From: Acanthochlamys bracteata
Lineage: Eukaryota; Streptophyta; Magnoliopsida; Pandanales; Velloziaceae
DNA: 64,000 bases
Reading direction: 5' to 3'
NCBI GenBank assembly: GCA_019914995.1
Contig: CM034131.1
Coordinates: forward strand, 7,782,501 to 7,846,500
Shown: piece after piece, positions 38,600-49,534 of the stretch
Position numbering within the stretch: the stretch's first letter is position 1
Layout of the letters: each line of letters opens with the position of its first letter
Notes under the pieces: model-generated
Database searches by the model: none
Told to the model about the DNA's origin: nothing
What the model saw: the letters and a program-made list of their open reading frames with translations, nothing else
Made by a program: the position numbers and the translations under genes

Positions 38600-39979
38600 T
38601 TATAATCCAAACACATTTTTGTGCTTTTTGTTCGTGTCACATTGAGTAGCAAGTATTTCGATGAACGCCACTCAGCAGTTAGGCATTCACTAACGTGCTA
38701 CTCTCACTCACCACAGCTGACCTACAATTTCCATTATAAGTTCAAGATATTTAAAAAAGAAAGAATCATTCTCCAAATTATTCATAATAATAATTTAAAT
38801 ATCGTGTTATTTATGAGTTGGATTAATACGTGGAGGGATACGATTAGCATGCAGCCATGTTAAGACAGCACACGCGGCTAGAAACAGTTAAAGGAGGACC
38901 ACGTAAGTCTTCCAGGAAAAAAAAGAATAAAAATCTCGTACATGCATGCCGATAAATTATGAAAATAATATAAGTACTTTTATTCATGACGAGGATTTTC
39001 ACTGTAGAGCTTAATTGGATTCTTATGAGAAAATTCTTCATCTCCTCCATTCATGCATGCATATATACGTACATACATCCTCGTGTATTTATAAAACTTT
39101 CCAATTGTTTTCCTTTTTCTTTAAAACTTAGTTGATTAAGGATGGTGATCATCGACGGCTTTTTATCAAGATATATATGAAAAGAAGAAAAAATTGGAGT
39201 TTTTAACTCCTAGTATTATCTATGTTACAGAAGAAAGGTTAATGCTTACTAGCTAATGTTAGTGTTTATATTATGTGATCATGTAGTTCTTCCACGTAAC
39301 TGACGATTAATGTTTAATCCTCTAGCTCCCATAACCTATTCCTATCATTTTAGGAAACAGATTTTTTTTATTTTTTATTTTTATATTTGTCAGTACTATA
39401 AGCTCGGTAAATTAATCTCGTAGTAGTCGTGGTTCTGTGAAAGCGATCGTTCATACTTAGAAATAATTACAATAGTAATTTTCATCTTTCCATTTCCTTT
39501 TCAGAGCATGTATATATATCTTAACTCATTCTGATACAATTTCATGCTTAATTTTACAATATTCTCCGCAGCCTGCATTATGTTATATGATAGTGAAAGT
39601 TTCATATGCGCTATATTTGTATATTTACCTAATCATGTGTTATCTATGCCTTAACAGCATTCCTTAAAATTAATTTAAAGAGTAAATGCATTGGAAATGC
39701 GTGTATATAACTATAAGAGTTTCTTGTTTGGGATAGATTAGGACAACCTATTCAGGACTTGTTTGTTTTTGGTCCCCATGGATATGCAAGCGACAGATGC
39801 AGACATTTGAAAAGCAGTGATAATACCATTCGCAGCATGCATTAATTCATGATAAGTTCAAAACACCAGATATATGTGCTTGGCTATTACATGTATGGAC
39901 ACGTACACAGTACACTGGTTAAACTCATTGTAAAAAAAGTAACCTTTACAGGACATCCAAAATGTCCTTAAATTAATAA

Positions 39980-40011
39980 GATAATCTCTAGAGTGATAGC
40001 TAGAGATTATC
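39980..40011. repeat. Perfect 12-bp inverted repeat with 8-nt loop
   Basis: Arms gataatctctag (39980-39991) and ctagagattatc (40000-40011) are exact complements around agtgatag. An overlapping smaller palindrome (agtgata ... tatcact) shares the bases. It could be a small hairpin. No known miRNA sequence is present. Confidence 0.6.
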
Positions 40012-43000
40012 ACTATATATATATGATATGTATATCTGATCAATATACATGAATTGGTCATTAAGAAGTAGATAAATTTAATAAACACGTCGTACATTTG
40101 ATCTTTATACTTACGCCTGTAGACATTATTAAATAGTAATTAATTAAGTTAATTAAGTTCATAGGGAGCTAACTAGAATAGTGGAGTTGTTTAAATGGAC
40201 CAAGTCAGTGAGCAATGATAATGTACTATGGTAACATTAAGCTCTTACTTAGAGAAATATATATAATAACAATAATATTTTCTTGTTATATATAATCAGG
40301 TTAATGAAGCCTCTTGGTCAAGCAATATAAGTTGAAGTATATATAAGTCAAAAAAAAAATCCTAATGGTGATATCAAATTATATACTGGATAAGGTGATC
40401 AAGAATCAATGCTTTGCTGGAGTTGTTATTCAAGATCATGCAATGCTTATCTTCTTTTTTCTTTTTATAATTTTTTACTAAGTATTAGATGCCAGAGAAA
40501 TTATTAATTATTTAGTTTGTAGTGGGTCATGTAGCTTCTCTCAAGTTGTAAGAAGCTTATGGTATACAGCTTCTTTCTTCAAGTAAACAAAGGATACTTA
40601 GTATTAGGGCGTTCAACCAAGTAAAAGTGAATTTTTTAAAAATGAGTTTTATAAAGGTAAAGTTCGATAAAAAATAAAGTTCAGTAAGTTCGAAAAAATA
40701 ACTGAAATACATATAATAATTAAATTTAAAATTTAGAGAAAAAAATGGAGTCCGATGCAATTGTGCCCTTACCATGTCTATATGCGTTCAGCTAACAAAA
40801 ACATCTTGGAAAAGAAACAAATACTAACACACTATATAATATCAATCGGTAGATATCGTAAGTTGTAAGATAAATCATTGTGCAACTTGCAAGCAAGAAG
40901 AGAAAAAAAAGTTGCTTCCACACTATAAGCAGAAGATTGTTAATCATATGTATAATATTCCAAACATAATTAAATCTAGCACCAATTTTGTTGCCCATTC
41001 TTATAACGATGAAGTCTTCAATATAAAACAACGTCAATTACAATACGGTACAATGTTAAGTCGTAAACAAATTAGTGAATTATTTTGTGCAGAGTTAGGG
41101 CCTTTCTATTCAATTTTTGGCCGTCCATCGGTTTGCAAAGAGTCCTCCATGCAGCTAAACGTTCAGAATTTAGATAAATTCTCATTAGACCACTAGCAAG
41201 AGAGCAATAAAGTTTCTCTAGAGCTGGCTACACGAATCTATTTTCTTATGATATGAACTTGTCATTGCTAGGAATTCATAGAAATGGTGTTTATAGGTAA
41301 CATCAGGACTATGTTTAATTTAAATACTGATCAAAGAGACGTTCAGAAATATTTATAAAATAAATTTTTTTTAAAAATATGAATTTAATTTTTTGACATA
41401 AAAAATAATTAAAATTATATATATTAAAATTCTATAAAATATAATTTTTTATTTTTATTATTTTTTTAAAAAAATTATAGAATATTTATAATAAAATATA
41501 AAATAATTTAATGATAAATATCTCGAACATAATCTACCGGTCTTTTATGAATTATACTCTTAGCTTAGCAGCTCTTACCTCGATCCATGAAGAATTACAA
41601 GCTCGCTTTTTTATATTTTTTGCTTAGCAGTAGCAGTGCATCGATCATTCGATTATCTTCGTTAAGTCTTCATTCAAATTCCTGTGCAGTATGACAAATT
41701 AACTAACGCCCAAAATACTAAAGATATCAATAAAGGTCATTGTTATGAAAGGACTAAACTATATCAAAAAATATGGCTACGAACTACGCATGCACGGGCA
41801 GTACTAGCTTTCATTATCATGACATCAATGATGGTAATATTATTAATCGTCCAATACGTTGAATGATTCTAGTTATTTATATGTATATATAATTAGAGAA
41901 TGAGGATAGATCGATGCATACACTTATCGCCAGGCTACTGGAAGAAGCGCTAGCAGCGGATGTATTTAAGAGTGTTTTTGAATAAAAAATATTTTTATTC
42001 TAGTTTGATAAATTAAATTTATTATTTTGATTTCAAAAAATTAAAATAATAAATAAAAAATGTTACTATATTAAATTTTTTATTTCTGTAAATTTTTAAA
42101 TAAAATATTAAATTTTTTTATTAAAATTGTCAAATTAAAATTTTGATTTTTTAAAGTGCGTTGCCAAATACATCTATCGTAATCCTTACAGACTATCAGG
42201 ATGAAGGGATTTACAATTAGCTTTTAAAGTGATGTTTTTATGTTAACTTGGCGATTAGAGAGTGTTTATGAAAAAAATATTTTTATAAAAATGAATTTTT
42301 AAATATCTTATTTGATAAAAATTAAAAAAATAATATTATACAGATAACTTATTTTATAATTTATAACTTATTTATATTTTTCAAATTAAAAAATTATAAA
42401 AATCATATATAATTTTGTTGAAATTAAATGAACTTTTTAGGAGTGATAATCAGTTCCAAACGCAATTGATAAATAGAAAGTACGGGAAACCAGTTTATAC
42501 ATGGTCTACCCACATCTACACTACACACATTGCTGTCAAATTAAATTTTAGTCGAATACAAAATTATTATTGGTATACAAATTAAGTCAATAGCATTAGC
42601 TTTCCTTTCCTTTCTTTGATTGTTTCTATGTGTTTCACTTTCATTTTGTGTTGTATGGTACTACCGCACTAGCGCAGATATATATTACTTGCAAGTTTTA
42701 AGTACTTGCGTAAAGCTAGTATGATAGATTAGCATTTGCAACAATTATCACTCTTTGAAACAACTTCACCTTAAATTCATACAGTAATCTGTAAACAAGT
42801 TAATTACTCATCAAGTGCATGTTTTTTATGCATAGCTTTCTTTTCTCAACATGGAACTTCAGTTTTTATTTATTTGCTTTCATGTTTATTTATCGGGTTG
42901 AATAAGAAAAGTTACCGGCCGACAAATGTTCAGTCCATAAAATTAAAACAAATACTTACTAACTTCTACTAATAATTAATAATATTACGAACTAATATAT

Positions 43001-43899
43001 TCAATTAGTAATATATTATAATATTTCTTATTCGATAATATATTTATTTATCGATTGAATTATATTTTATCGGTATTTAATAATTTTATCGATCGTTAAT
43101 AATCAGTAGCAGTGATTATTGGGACAAAAACACTGTTCATTCACTGATTTGGCCTTTGCAAGTTCCAAACGGCAGTTGGACAACAGCCTAGCCAACTAAC
43201 AGCTGCATCTGCTCTGACTTTTATCTACAAAAGTTTATCAATAGGATGAGAATTCAAAGCAGTTGAGATATGAAGATTTTAAAAATTAACAAGATAGATA
43301 TCATTATTGTTTGTGTCAATGTTGTTCTCTGTAATTGAATTGAAGCAAACTTGATTTAACAAATTTAATATTTGTGCTGACAATATCTTGCTAATAATTA
43401 ATTAAGCAGAAGAAAACAAGCTGCAACGACGTCATTGAGATTGTCAAGGGTAATTGTTGTTGCGGCTTTGTGATTAATAAAGGAATGTGTTCCATCAAAG
43501 CTTAGCTTTGTAATATATGCAAGCTAGTGATTAGTGTTTTTGATGAAAAGACAAATGATGAAATAATTAGTGGGTTGAGATGCTTATGAGATGCTTATGA
43601 TATGCTTAACTACTGTCTGGCATTATGTTAGTGGATGTTGTTTGTGAATAACAAGTCACTGAAATTGATACAGTATGAAATCATTTGTATTTATAAAAGA
43701 CCAAATAATACACACAGGCAGTACTTAAACTGTACTGGTAGGTTTAATGATATCCTTATTTGAAACAAACAAAAACAAAACCCATTAGCTGTGTTTACGG
43801 CCCATTTACTTTCTCTACAGAATCTTCAATTGTGTAATATTTATGAAGGTACTTACTTATGTTGAAAACCATTGAAGATTCTAGGTAGAAGCTATCAAG

Positions 43900-44870
43900 C
43901 AAATAGATAGTTGGACAACGCTCGCTTCTCCGGCAAGACCTGAAAATTCTCTGCTAACGCGTGCAAGTCCTTTGGCAGCTTCGTTGTTAGAATTCCAACT
44001 ATGAAGTAAAATAGTTGGGAGACCAATCCGGACGGTTCGTCAAACTAGAATCTCCTGACCAGAATTCATTTGCTGACTTATCAGTGTAGTACTTATAAGA
44101 AAGAACTCCTTTATGGAAATAGTTTGCCTTCATGATTGGAAATCACATCCCCTAGATGACTCATTTTAAGAAGGGAATCACCTTCTCGATCACATATATC
44201 ATTGCAAGGTCCTTCTTGATACGGAAGTTCTACTGTGGACACGTACGTTGATTCGGCATGCTCTTGAAGGATTGAATTTGGAATATCAAGCATGATCATT
44301 CTGAGAATTGGCCATAGAGTCTGCGCTGGTTTAGTGATACATTTTCTTTGGGCTGTGCAAATTTATCCTATGAGCCTTTCTTACTGCTAATTCATGGGCA
44401 TAGCCACTCAACAACAATTTGAACAAATTTAATAAATAGAAGAATGCAGGTCTGATTTAGTTCTAATTTAACACCAGTATGACCAGATCTCAAACCATGA
44501 GGTAGATCATCCTTGTCATCATAACTTCTGAAAACATGAGTAGATCATCCTATTTGCTCAGGAAGAGTTCGATATTCAGTATTGAAGAAATGCTATTGTC
44601 ATTATTCTTGTTCCCTTCGGCTGGATGTTACCGTAACTGTTGTTAGCTCTCTTTGTTCATGTAGTAATAAAATTCTATCGCATCCTTGGATCCTTCCATT
44701 CTAATTTTATGCTTTGAAGTGCTTCTAATTTTTCTTTTGTAGCGGGTATATATACGTGGTATACCCTCCTGAGAAGAACTTCGTTAGATGGCTCGTGAGT
44801 TGGCTCAGAATAACAATACATGCTGAACAGAGACACACGAATTTCAAGTTGCCAGGGCATATATCATAAA
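43900..44870 (-). other. Possible degraded coding remnant, family unknown
   Basis: On the minus strand, open segments of non-AT-driven composition lie close together. 44860-44675 includes EVLLRRVYHVYIPATKEKLE. 44299-44111 includes LQEHAESTYVSTVELPYQEG. Shorter pieces at 44095-43900 include SANEFWSGDSSLTNRPDW and, after a frame change, GLARVSREFSGLAGEASV. Stops and shifts separate them. They look like an acidic, Ser-rich regulatory C-terminus, but I cannot name a family. Similar segments could arise by chance, so this is weak. Confidence 0.25.
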
Positions 44871-46043
44871 CAACAGTCCTACTAGTCCTTCGAGCGAAGC
44901 AAGTCTTTAGGCAAATAGGAAACTAATAAAGTTGTAGCCTTGAAATGTTATGTATGTGTACTTTGAAGTGCTACTATTGAAAATGGCAGGCACGGCATAG
45001 ATAGAGTAGCTTCTAGAGACGCATCTCTTAGTATATATATCCGGTGTATGCTTTTACTTAGACTTCGTTTGGCACGCATTTGGCTATTTTTCGAAAATAC
45101 TTTTTATTTCAATTTTTAATAAACTTTTAATAATATTTTACTAAATTTATTTAAAATATAAAAAATTTTATGTTATAAAATTTTATTATTATTATTTTTA
45201 TATTTTTAAAATTAAATTAAAATATATTTATTATTTATAGAAATTCTATTTTATTTTCAAACACATCTTCAAACAATAAGTATTTTTTTTAATGATTGTT
45301 GAGAAGTTGAGGTTGACCTATATAGGATGGCAATTGTGGTACGTATTGTATTTGACTGAGCATTATGTTCTAAGTAGGCGCTGAAACATGCTGAATAAAT
45401 AAATCTCATACTGACTTCTCTGTGATGGTGTTAATTTTCAATTTGGGTTTGTTTACCTGCTTCTAAAATTTATTTTTTTAAAATGATTTTAAATTTTAAC
45501 TTATTTTTAAATTAAAATAAATATAAATTTAAAATAAACTTTTTGATCAAAAATTTATTTTCAAAATTTAAAATTTAAAACTAAATTTTTGCTTTCAAAC
45601 TCATTATTAATATAAAAAAGTATAAAAATTATTTTTTATAAAATTATTTTTTAAGAGTGAACTTAATATTAAAATAAACACGCTGTTTTATGTGCCATTA
45701 TTTTCGGTAACCGAAGCACCATTTCCCAGTCGGCTGTGCTCCTATTACACATGATACCTACATCCATGATGATTTTAGATGCCACAAGTCAACCAAACCA
45801 ATTTGATCATCTTTACTTCGCACGCGTTCTATGAAAGACCATCGCTCGTCATCGTCTTCACAAATTTTATACTTTTAATAGCCGTCAGCCTTGACTTATT
45901 CTGAGCTATACATTCAGTACCTTCAATTTTGAGCGATTCTTGTTTGCACATTTCTCCTTTGAATTCCGCCAATGATCGAAATCTATAAAAATCCAATTAA
46001 AACCTGTACAAGTTTCTCACAAACACAAACTACAAACACAAAC
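44871..46043. other. Upstream region of the first GH18 gene
   Basis: AT-rich MITE-like sequence lies at about 45061-45285 (left end gacttcgtttggcacgc, preceded by TTA) and about 45446-45685 (left end tgggtttgtttacctgc). From 45700 to 46043 the sequence is the promoter and leader of the chitinase-like gene. Confidence 0.5.
45984..45990 (+). promoter_or_regulatory. TATA box of the first GH18 gene
   Basis: tataaaa lies 54 bases before the ATG at 46044, a good distance for transcription to start about 30 bases downstream. It lies downstream of the in-frame ATG at 45972, which argues that the latter is not in the mRNA. The paralogue has the same arrangement. Confidence 0.7.
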
Positions 46044-46952
46044 ATGTCTTCTCCTTTCCTCTTTCAACCCCTGCTGCTGCTGCTGACGTTAATCTTCTTG
46101 CCACCAGCAATTGCAGCACAAGGTCTCTTCAGGGACTACATAGGTGCATTATTCACCGGCGTGGAGTTCTCCGACGTACCGATAAACCCCGGCGTCGACT
46201 TCCATTACATCTTAGCCTTTGCTATTGATTACAGTGGCTTAAACTCTCCTTCTCCTACCAATGGTCAGTTCAACATCTTCTGGGATTCAACCAATCTCTC
46301 TCCTTCCTCTGTCGCAGCAATCAAACAATCCAACGGCAACGTGAAGGTTGCCGTTAGTCTTGGCGGCGACAGTGTTGGAGGCAAACCTGCAACTTTTACC
46401 CCATCTTCTACAGATTCTTGGGTGAGCAACGCTGTGTCTTCTCTCACGAGCATCATTAATGAATACCATTTGGATGGAATTGATATCGACTACGAACACT
46501 TCAGTGACACTACTGATCCGAATACCTTTGCGGAGTGCATAGGGCAACTGATTACAACCTTGAAAAACAACGGAGCGATATCGTTCGCTTCCATTGCTCC
46601 GTACGACAATGATCAAGTTCAGAAGTATTATCAAGCTCTGTGGAGCAAGTATAGCAGTGTGATAGATTATGTCAACTTCCAGTTCTACGCATATGATTCA
46701 AGCACAACTGAGGCTCAATTCTTGAACTACTTTGAGACGCAAAGATCTAATTATAACGGCGGGAAAATACTGGCGAGTATTTCCAGTGAGGCAAACGCCG
46801 GAGGTTTATCGCCAGCGAATGGATTCTTTGACGCTTGTAATACGTTGAAAGGGAAAGGTGAACTTGGTGGCATCTTCATTTGGTGTGCAGATGCTTCAAA
46901 GGCTAACGGTTTTCCTTATGAGAAACAGGCACAGAGTCTGCTTGCTTCTTGA
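46044..46952 (+). CDS. GH18 chitinase-like protein (class III/chitinase 2 type), copy 1
   Basis: An intronless gene of 302 residues. Residues 1-25 form a signal peptide (a leucine-rich core ending near AIAAQG). The mature GH18 barrel keeps the KVAVSLGG strand and the catalytic motif DGIDIDYE with Asp144, Asp147, Asp149 and the proton-donor Glu151 intact. [13 protein letters not shown] and GELGGIFIW are the later conserved strands. The family hydrolyses chitin or related glucans, or serves as storage or defence protein, outside the cell or in the vacuole. The actual substrate is not shown. The start was chosen at 46044 because a TATA box lies between it and the upstream in-frame ATG at 45972. 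It is closely similar to the gene at 54319-55239, a tandem duplicate on the same strand. Confidence 0.92.
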   Translation: MSSPFLFQPLLLLLTLIFLPPAIAAQGLFRDYIGALFTGVEFSDVPINPGVDFHYILAFAIDYSGLNSPSPTNGQFNIFWDSTNLSPSSVAAIKQSNGNVKVAVSLGGDSVGGKPATFTPSSTDSWVSNAVSSLTSIINEYHLDGIDIDYEHFSDTTDPNTFAECIGQLITTLKNNGAISFASIAPYDNDQVQKYYQALWSKYSSVIDYVNFQFYAYDSSTTEAQFLNYFETQRSNYNGGKILASISSEANAGGLSPANGFFDACNTLKGKGELGGIFIWCADASKANGFPYEKQAQSLLAS

Positions 46953-47382
46953 GATAGTAACTTACCTGCTTTTCTAACTACTGTGAAATTTACTAAAGAA
47001 ATAAATCGAGATGTACTCAACTGGTGCGTTTGGAATTGTATTTTTAAAACGCTAATTTTAAATTTTTTAATATATATTTTATAAATAGTTAAAAAATTTA
47101 TTTAAAAATTTAAAAAATATAAAAAAATTTTACATAATAAAATTTTTTTATTTCATATTTTTATTTTTTTAAATAAAAAATATGACTTGTTTTAAAAAAA
47201 AATAAAAATACTTTTTATTTTATAAAAAGTCTACTTTATAAGCACTCCTCCCCTATCTTTAAGCAAGTCATTGCTATGTATGCTTTGTGTTTTGTTCAAA
47301 GAAGCACTTAACGTATTCATAACCGTATTGTTTGTACTAGACAATATTACTGCGCTATATATTAGGCAAATCTATTATATAT
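46953..47382. other. 3' flank of GH18 copy 1
   Basis: The stretch 47022-47250 is another AT-rich MITE-like element (left end ggtgcgtttggaattg). No gene is seen before the MULE at 47383. Confidence 0.5.
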
Positions 47383-48384
47383 GGATGGAGATGTGCACAC
47401 ACCTGCCATTGTGCGTGCACACCCACACACCCAATCTCAACCGTCCGATCGTTCGATCAGACGGCTGAAGAGAGAAAGTAACGCGTGAAAAAAAGCTCGT
47501 TCACGCATTACCAATTCTCATTTTCTCCCGCATGCATTTTTTTCTTCGTCGCCTCGCCCGAACTCGACTCCCTCTCGAGCTCTCCCGCCGGTGCTCTCCC
47601 GCCGTTCTCTTTCGTTTTTCTTTATTTTTTCTTCTTCATCTCTTCCTGAGTTTTCTCTCCAGCGTTTCTTCATTTCTTCGAACGGAACGAGCTCTCTCGT
47701 CGATCGCTAGGGTTTCGGCTCACACCACAATTACTGGAGTCTGAGCACTGGTATGACGAATTCTTTCACTCCCCCTCTTTTATTACTTCTCTTAGTCTCA
47801 ATTTCAGCCGTTCCGGTGAAATTCAAGGTCCGGCTCGCCGTGGTAAAATAATTTTTATAATTTTTTATTCTCTTCTCTCAATTGTCGTTCTCTCCTTCCA
47901 ATCATTTTTTTTTATTTTTGCTGAATTTTTTATTTTTCGAATTGATAGCGTCGGCTCACCAAGGCTGTTCCGGCTCTCCGCAGTAAGATAATTTTTTTAA
48001 TTCTTGATTCTTTTCTCTCAATTGACATTCTTTCCTTCGAATCCACACTTTTTTTAGTCTTTTGCTGAGTTTGTTTTTTTTCTTTGAATTGGCAGCGTCG
48101 GAGGCTCCCCAAGGCTGCTGTCGAAGACGATAATGCGGTAAGTTTGAAAATGATATAATTTTACTAATTTGCTTCATAGAGCCGATTTTTTTTAGTTTTT
48201 ATTGGATGATGATGTTTTTTTTTTTTTTTTTTTTTTGTTGCTATTGGACAGAGAAGAATTCCTACATCAAAGGCTTGCTCAAAGTAGCCGGGAGAGCTGC
48301 ATCGTATTTTTTGTTATCCTCTTCTTCTTCTCTGCTGCAGCAATTGGAACGCTTGAATGAAGAATTTGTTCTGTTCTCCTTCTG
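47383..48384. repeat. MULE left terminal inverted repeat
   Basis: It pairs with 52546-53533 in inverted orientation with high similarity by eye. It contains ctagggtttcggctcacacc, a promoter or leader-like block, and internal sub-repeats near 47831, 47955 and 48079 (ggctcnccnnggtaaaataat-like, then tctctcaattgncgttct). Plus-strand frames within it are not conserved genes. Confidence 0.88.
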
Positions 48385-48807
48385 CTTGTACCGTCGATCT
48401 CTTTCTCATGTAAAGTAGTTGCTATGTTTAGAATGAAGAAAGTTGTAAACACTCATTACCTTCTTTGTGTAGATGTGTTGTATAGTTGTTGTGAACTATT
48501 AGTAGTTGTGTTGTGTACTTCCTCAATTAATGAAATTCTTACTGAATGAATAATTATTCGAATCAAGTATTGACACAAAGTTGTGGGTATTATTTATGGA
48601 TGAATGATTTTTTGTGGATGCGATGATTGTTGTGGATGAAATATGTAATTTACAACAACAAAGGAATGAGAGATGCTGTGATGCTCTTTTTGAATTGTGT
48701 AGGTGTTGTATGTTAAATGTATGTTGGTGACCTCAACGATGAGTGTCTATTCTATAGAGCTTCTATTAAGTTTGTGAATGCATCAATAAATGAAGTGATG
48801 TCCAAAT

Positions 48808-49010
48808 GAATGAAGTGTTATTATGCAGCAGTGAGTGCTGCCAGCTGAAGCATTGTCTGCTCACTTGTCTAAGTGAATGAAGTATTATTAAGTAGCAGTG
48901 AGTGCTGCCAATTGAAGCACTGTCTGCTTACTTCTCTAAGTGAATGAAGTGTTATTAATTAGCAGTGAGTGCTGCCAACTGAAGCACTGTCTGTTCACTA
49001 GCTTTTATGT
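48808..49010. repeat. Three-copy 66-68 bp tandem repeat inside the MULE
   Basis: The unit starts gaatgaagtgttattatg at 48808, 48874 and 48942, and each copy contains gcagtgagtgctgcca and gaagcactgtctgctcac. Copies differ slightly. The core agcagtgagtgctgc is itself partly palindromic. Confidence 0.88.
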
Positions 49011-49534
49011 TAGTAAACAGTGAAATCAGATAACATGTTTTCTTAACAATGAAATCAGACAGCGGTTAATAACAGAGAAATTAAACAGCATATATTCAAT
49101 AGTAATGAAATCAAATGCTATGTTCAAAACAGTTAAGTCGGTTCTGTTTTTTTTCCTCTTTAGAACAGAGAGCAGATTTATATAGAAAGCATATATTCAG
49201 TTTCTATAAACAGAAACAAAAATAGAAACATTTCATTTTACATAAACAGAATACTTCCTTTTATATAAACAAAAAAAATATAAACGTATTTCATTTTACA
49301 TAAATAGAAACATATCATTTACATAAATAGTAAAACTTCATTTTAAATAAACAGAAACAAAAGCAAATACATAAACACCTCATTATTTTACTCCAAATGA
49401 AAAACAAAGTCTTCGTCAACACTATCTTCATCTTCACTTGTATCTTTGTTTCAATCATCTCCACCAAAAACTATCAAATAGAAAATTAAAAATATATGTC
49501 AATTTCAAAATTTTTTTCCAAAAAAGATAGTATC

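Larger units (their letters stand above)
35725..43880. other. Gene-poor AT-rich stretch
   Basis: The first bases after 35725 are the CIPK promoter. No exon, tRNA or recognised miRNA is visible further on. MITE-like AT-rich elements lie at 36358-36596, 38348-38599, about 41330-41525, 41965-42180 and 42260-42470. Several catgcatg (RY-type) motifs occur between 38845 and 39062, which could be regulatory or chance in AT-rich DNA. Open frames here have AT-driven composition and are not called. Confidence 0.55.

Noticed and set aside
40912..41196. 94-codon plus-strand frame
   Set aside because: No domain, AT-rich surroundings, no promoter or splice evidence; composition is compatible with chance.
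45972..46043. Upstream in-frame start of the first GH18 gene
   Set aside because: A TATA box lies between this ATG and the one at 46044, and a proper signal peptide begins at 46044.
46265..46634. Minus-strand frames inside GH18 copy 1, with a similar pair in copy 2
   Set aside because: They are antisense shadows. They recur in the paralogue only because the sense sequence is conserved.
47532..47744. 70-codon frame in the left MULE end and its mirror in the right end
   Set aside because: Arg/Leu/Ser-rich frames in the inverted repeats differ between the two copies by frame changes and have no domain.
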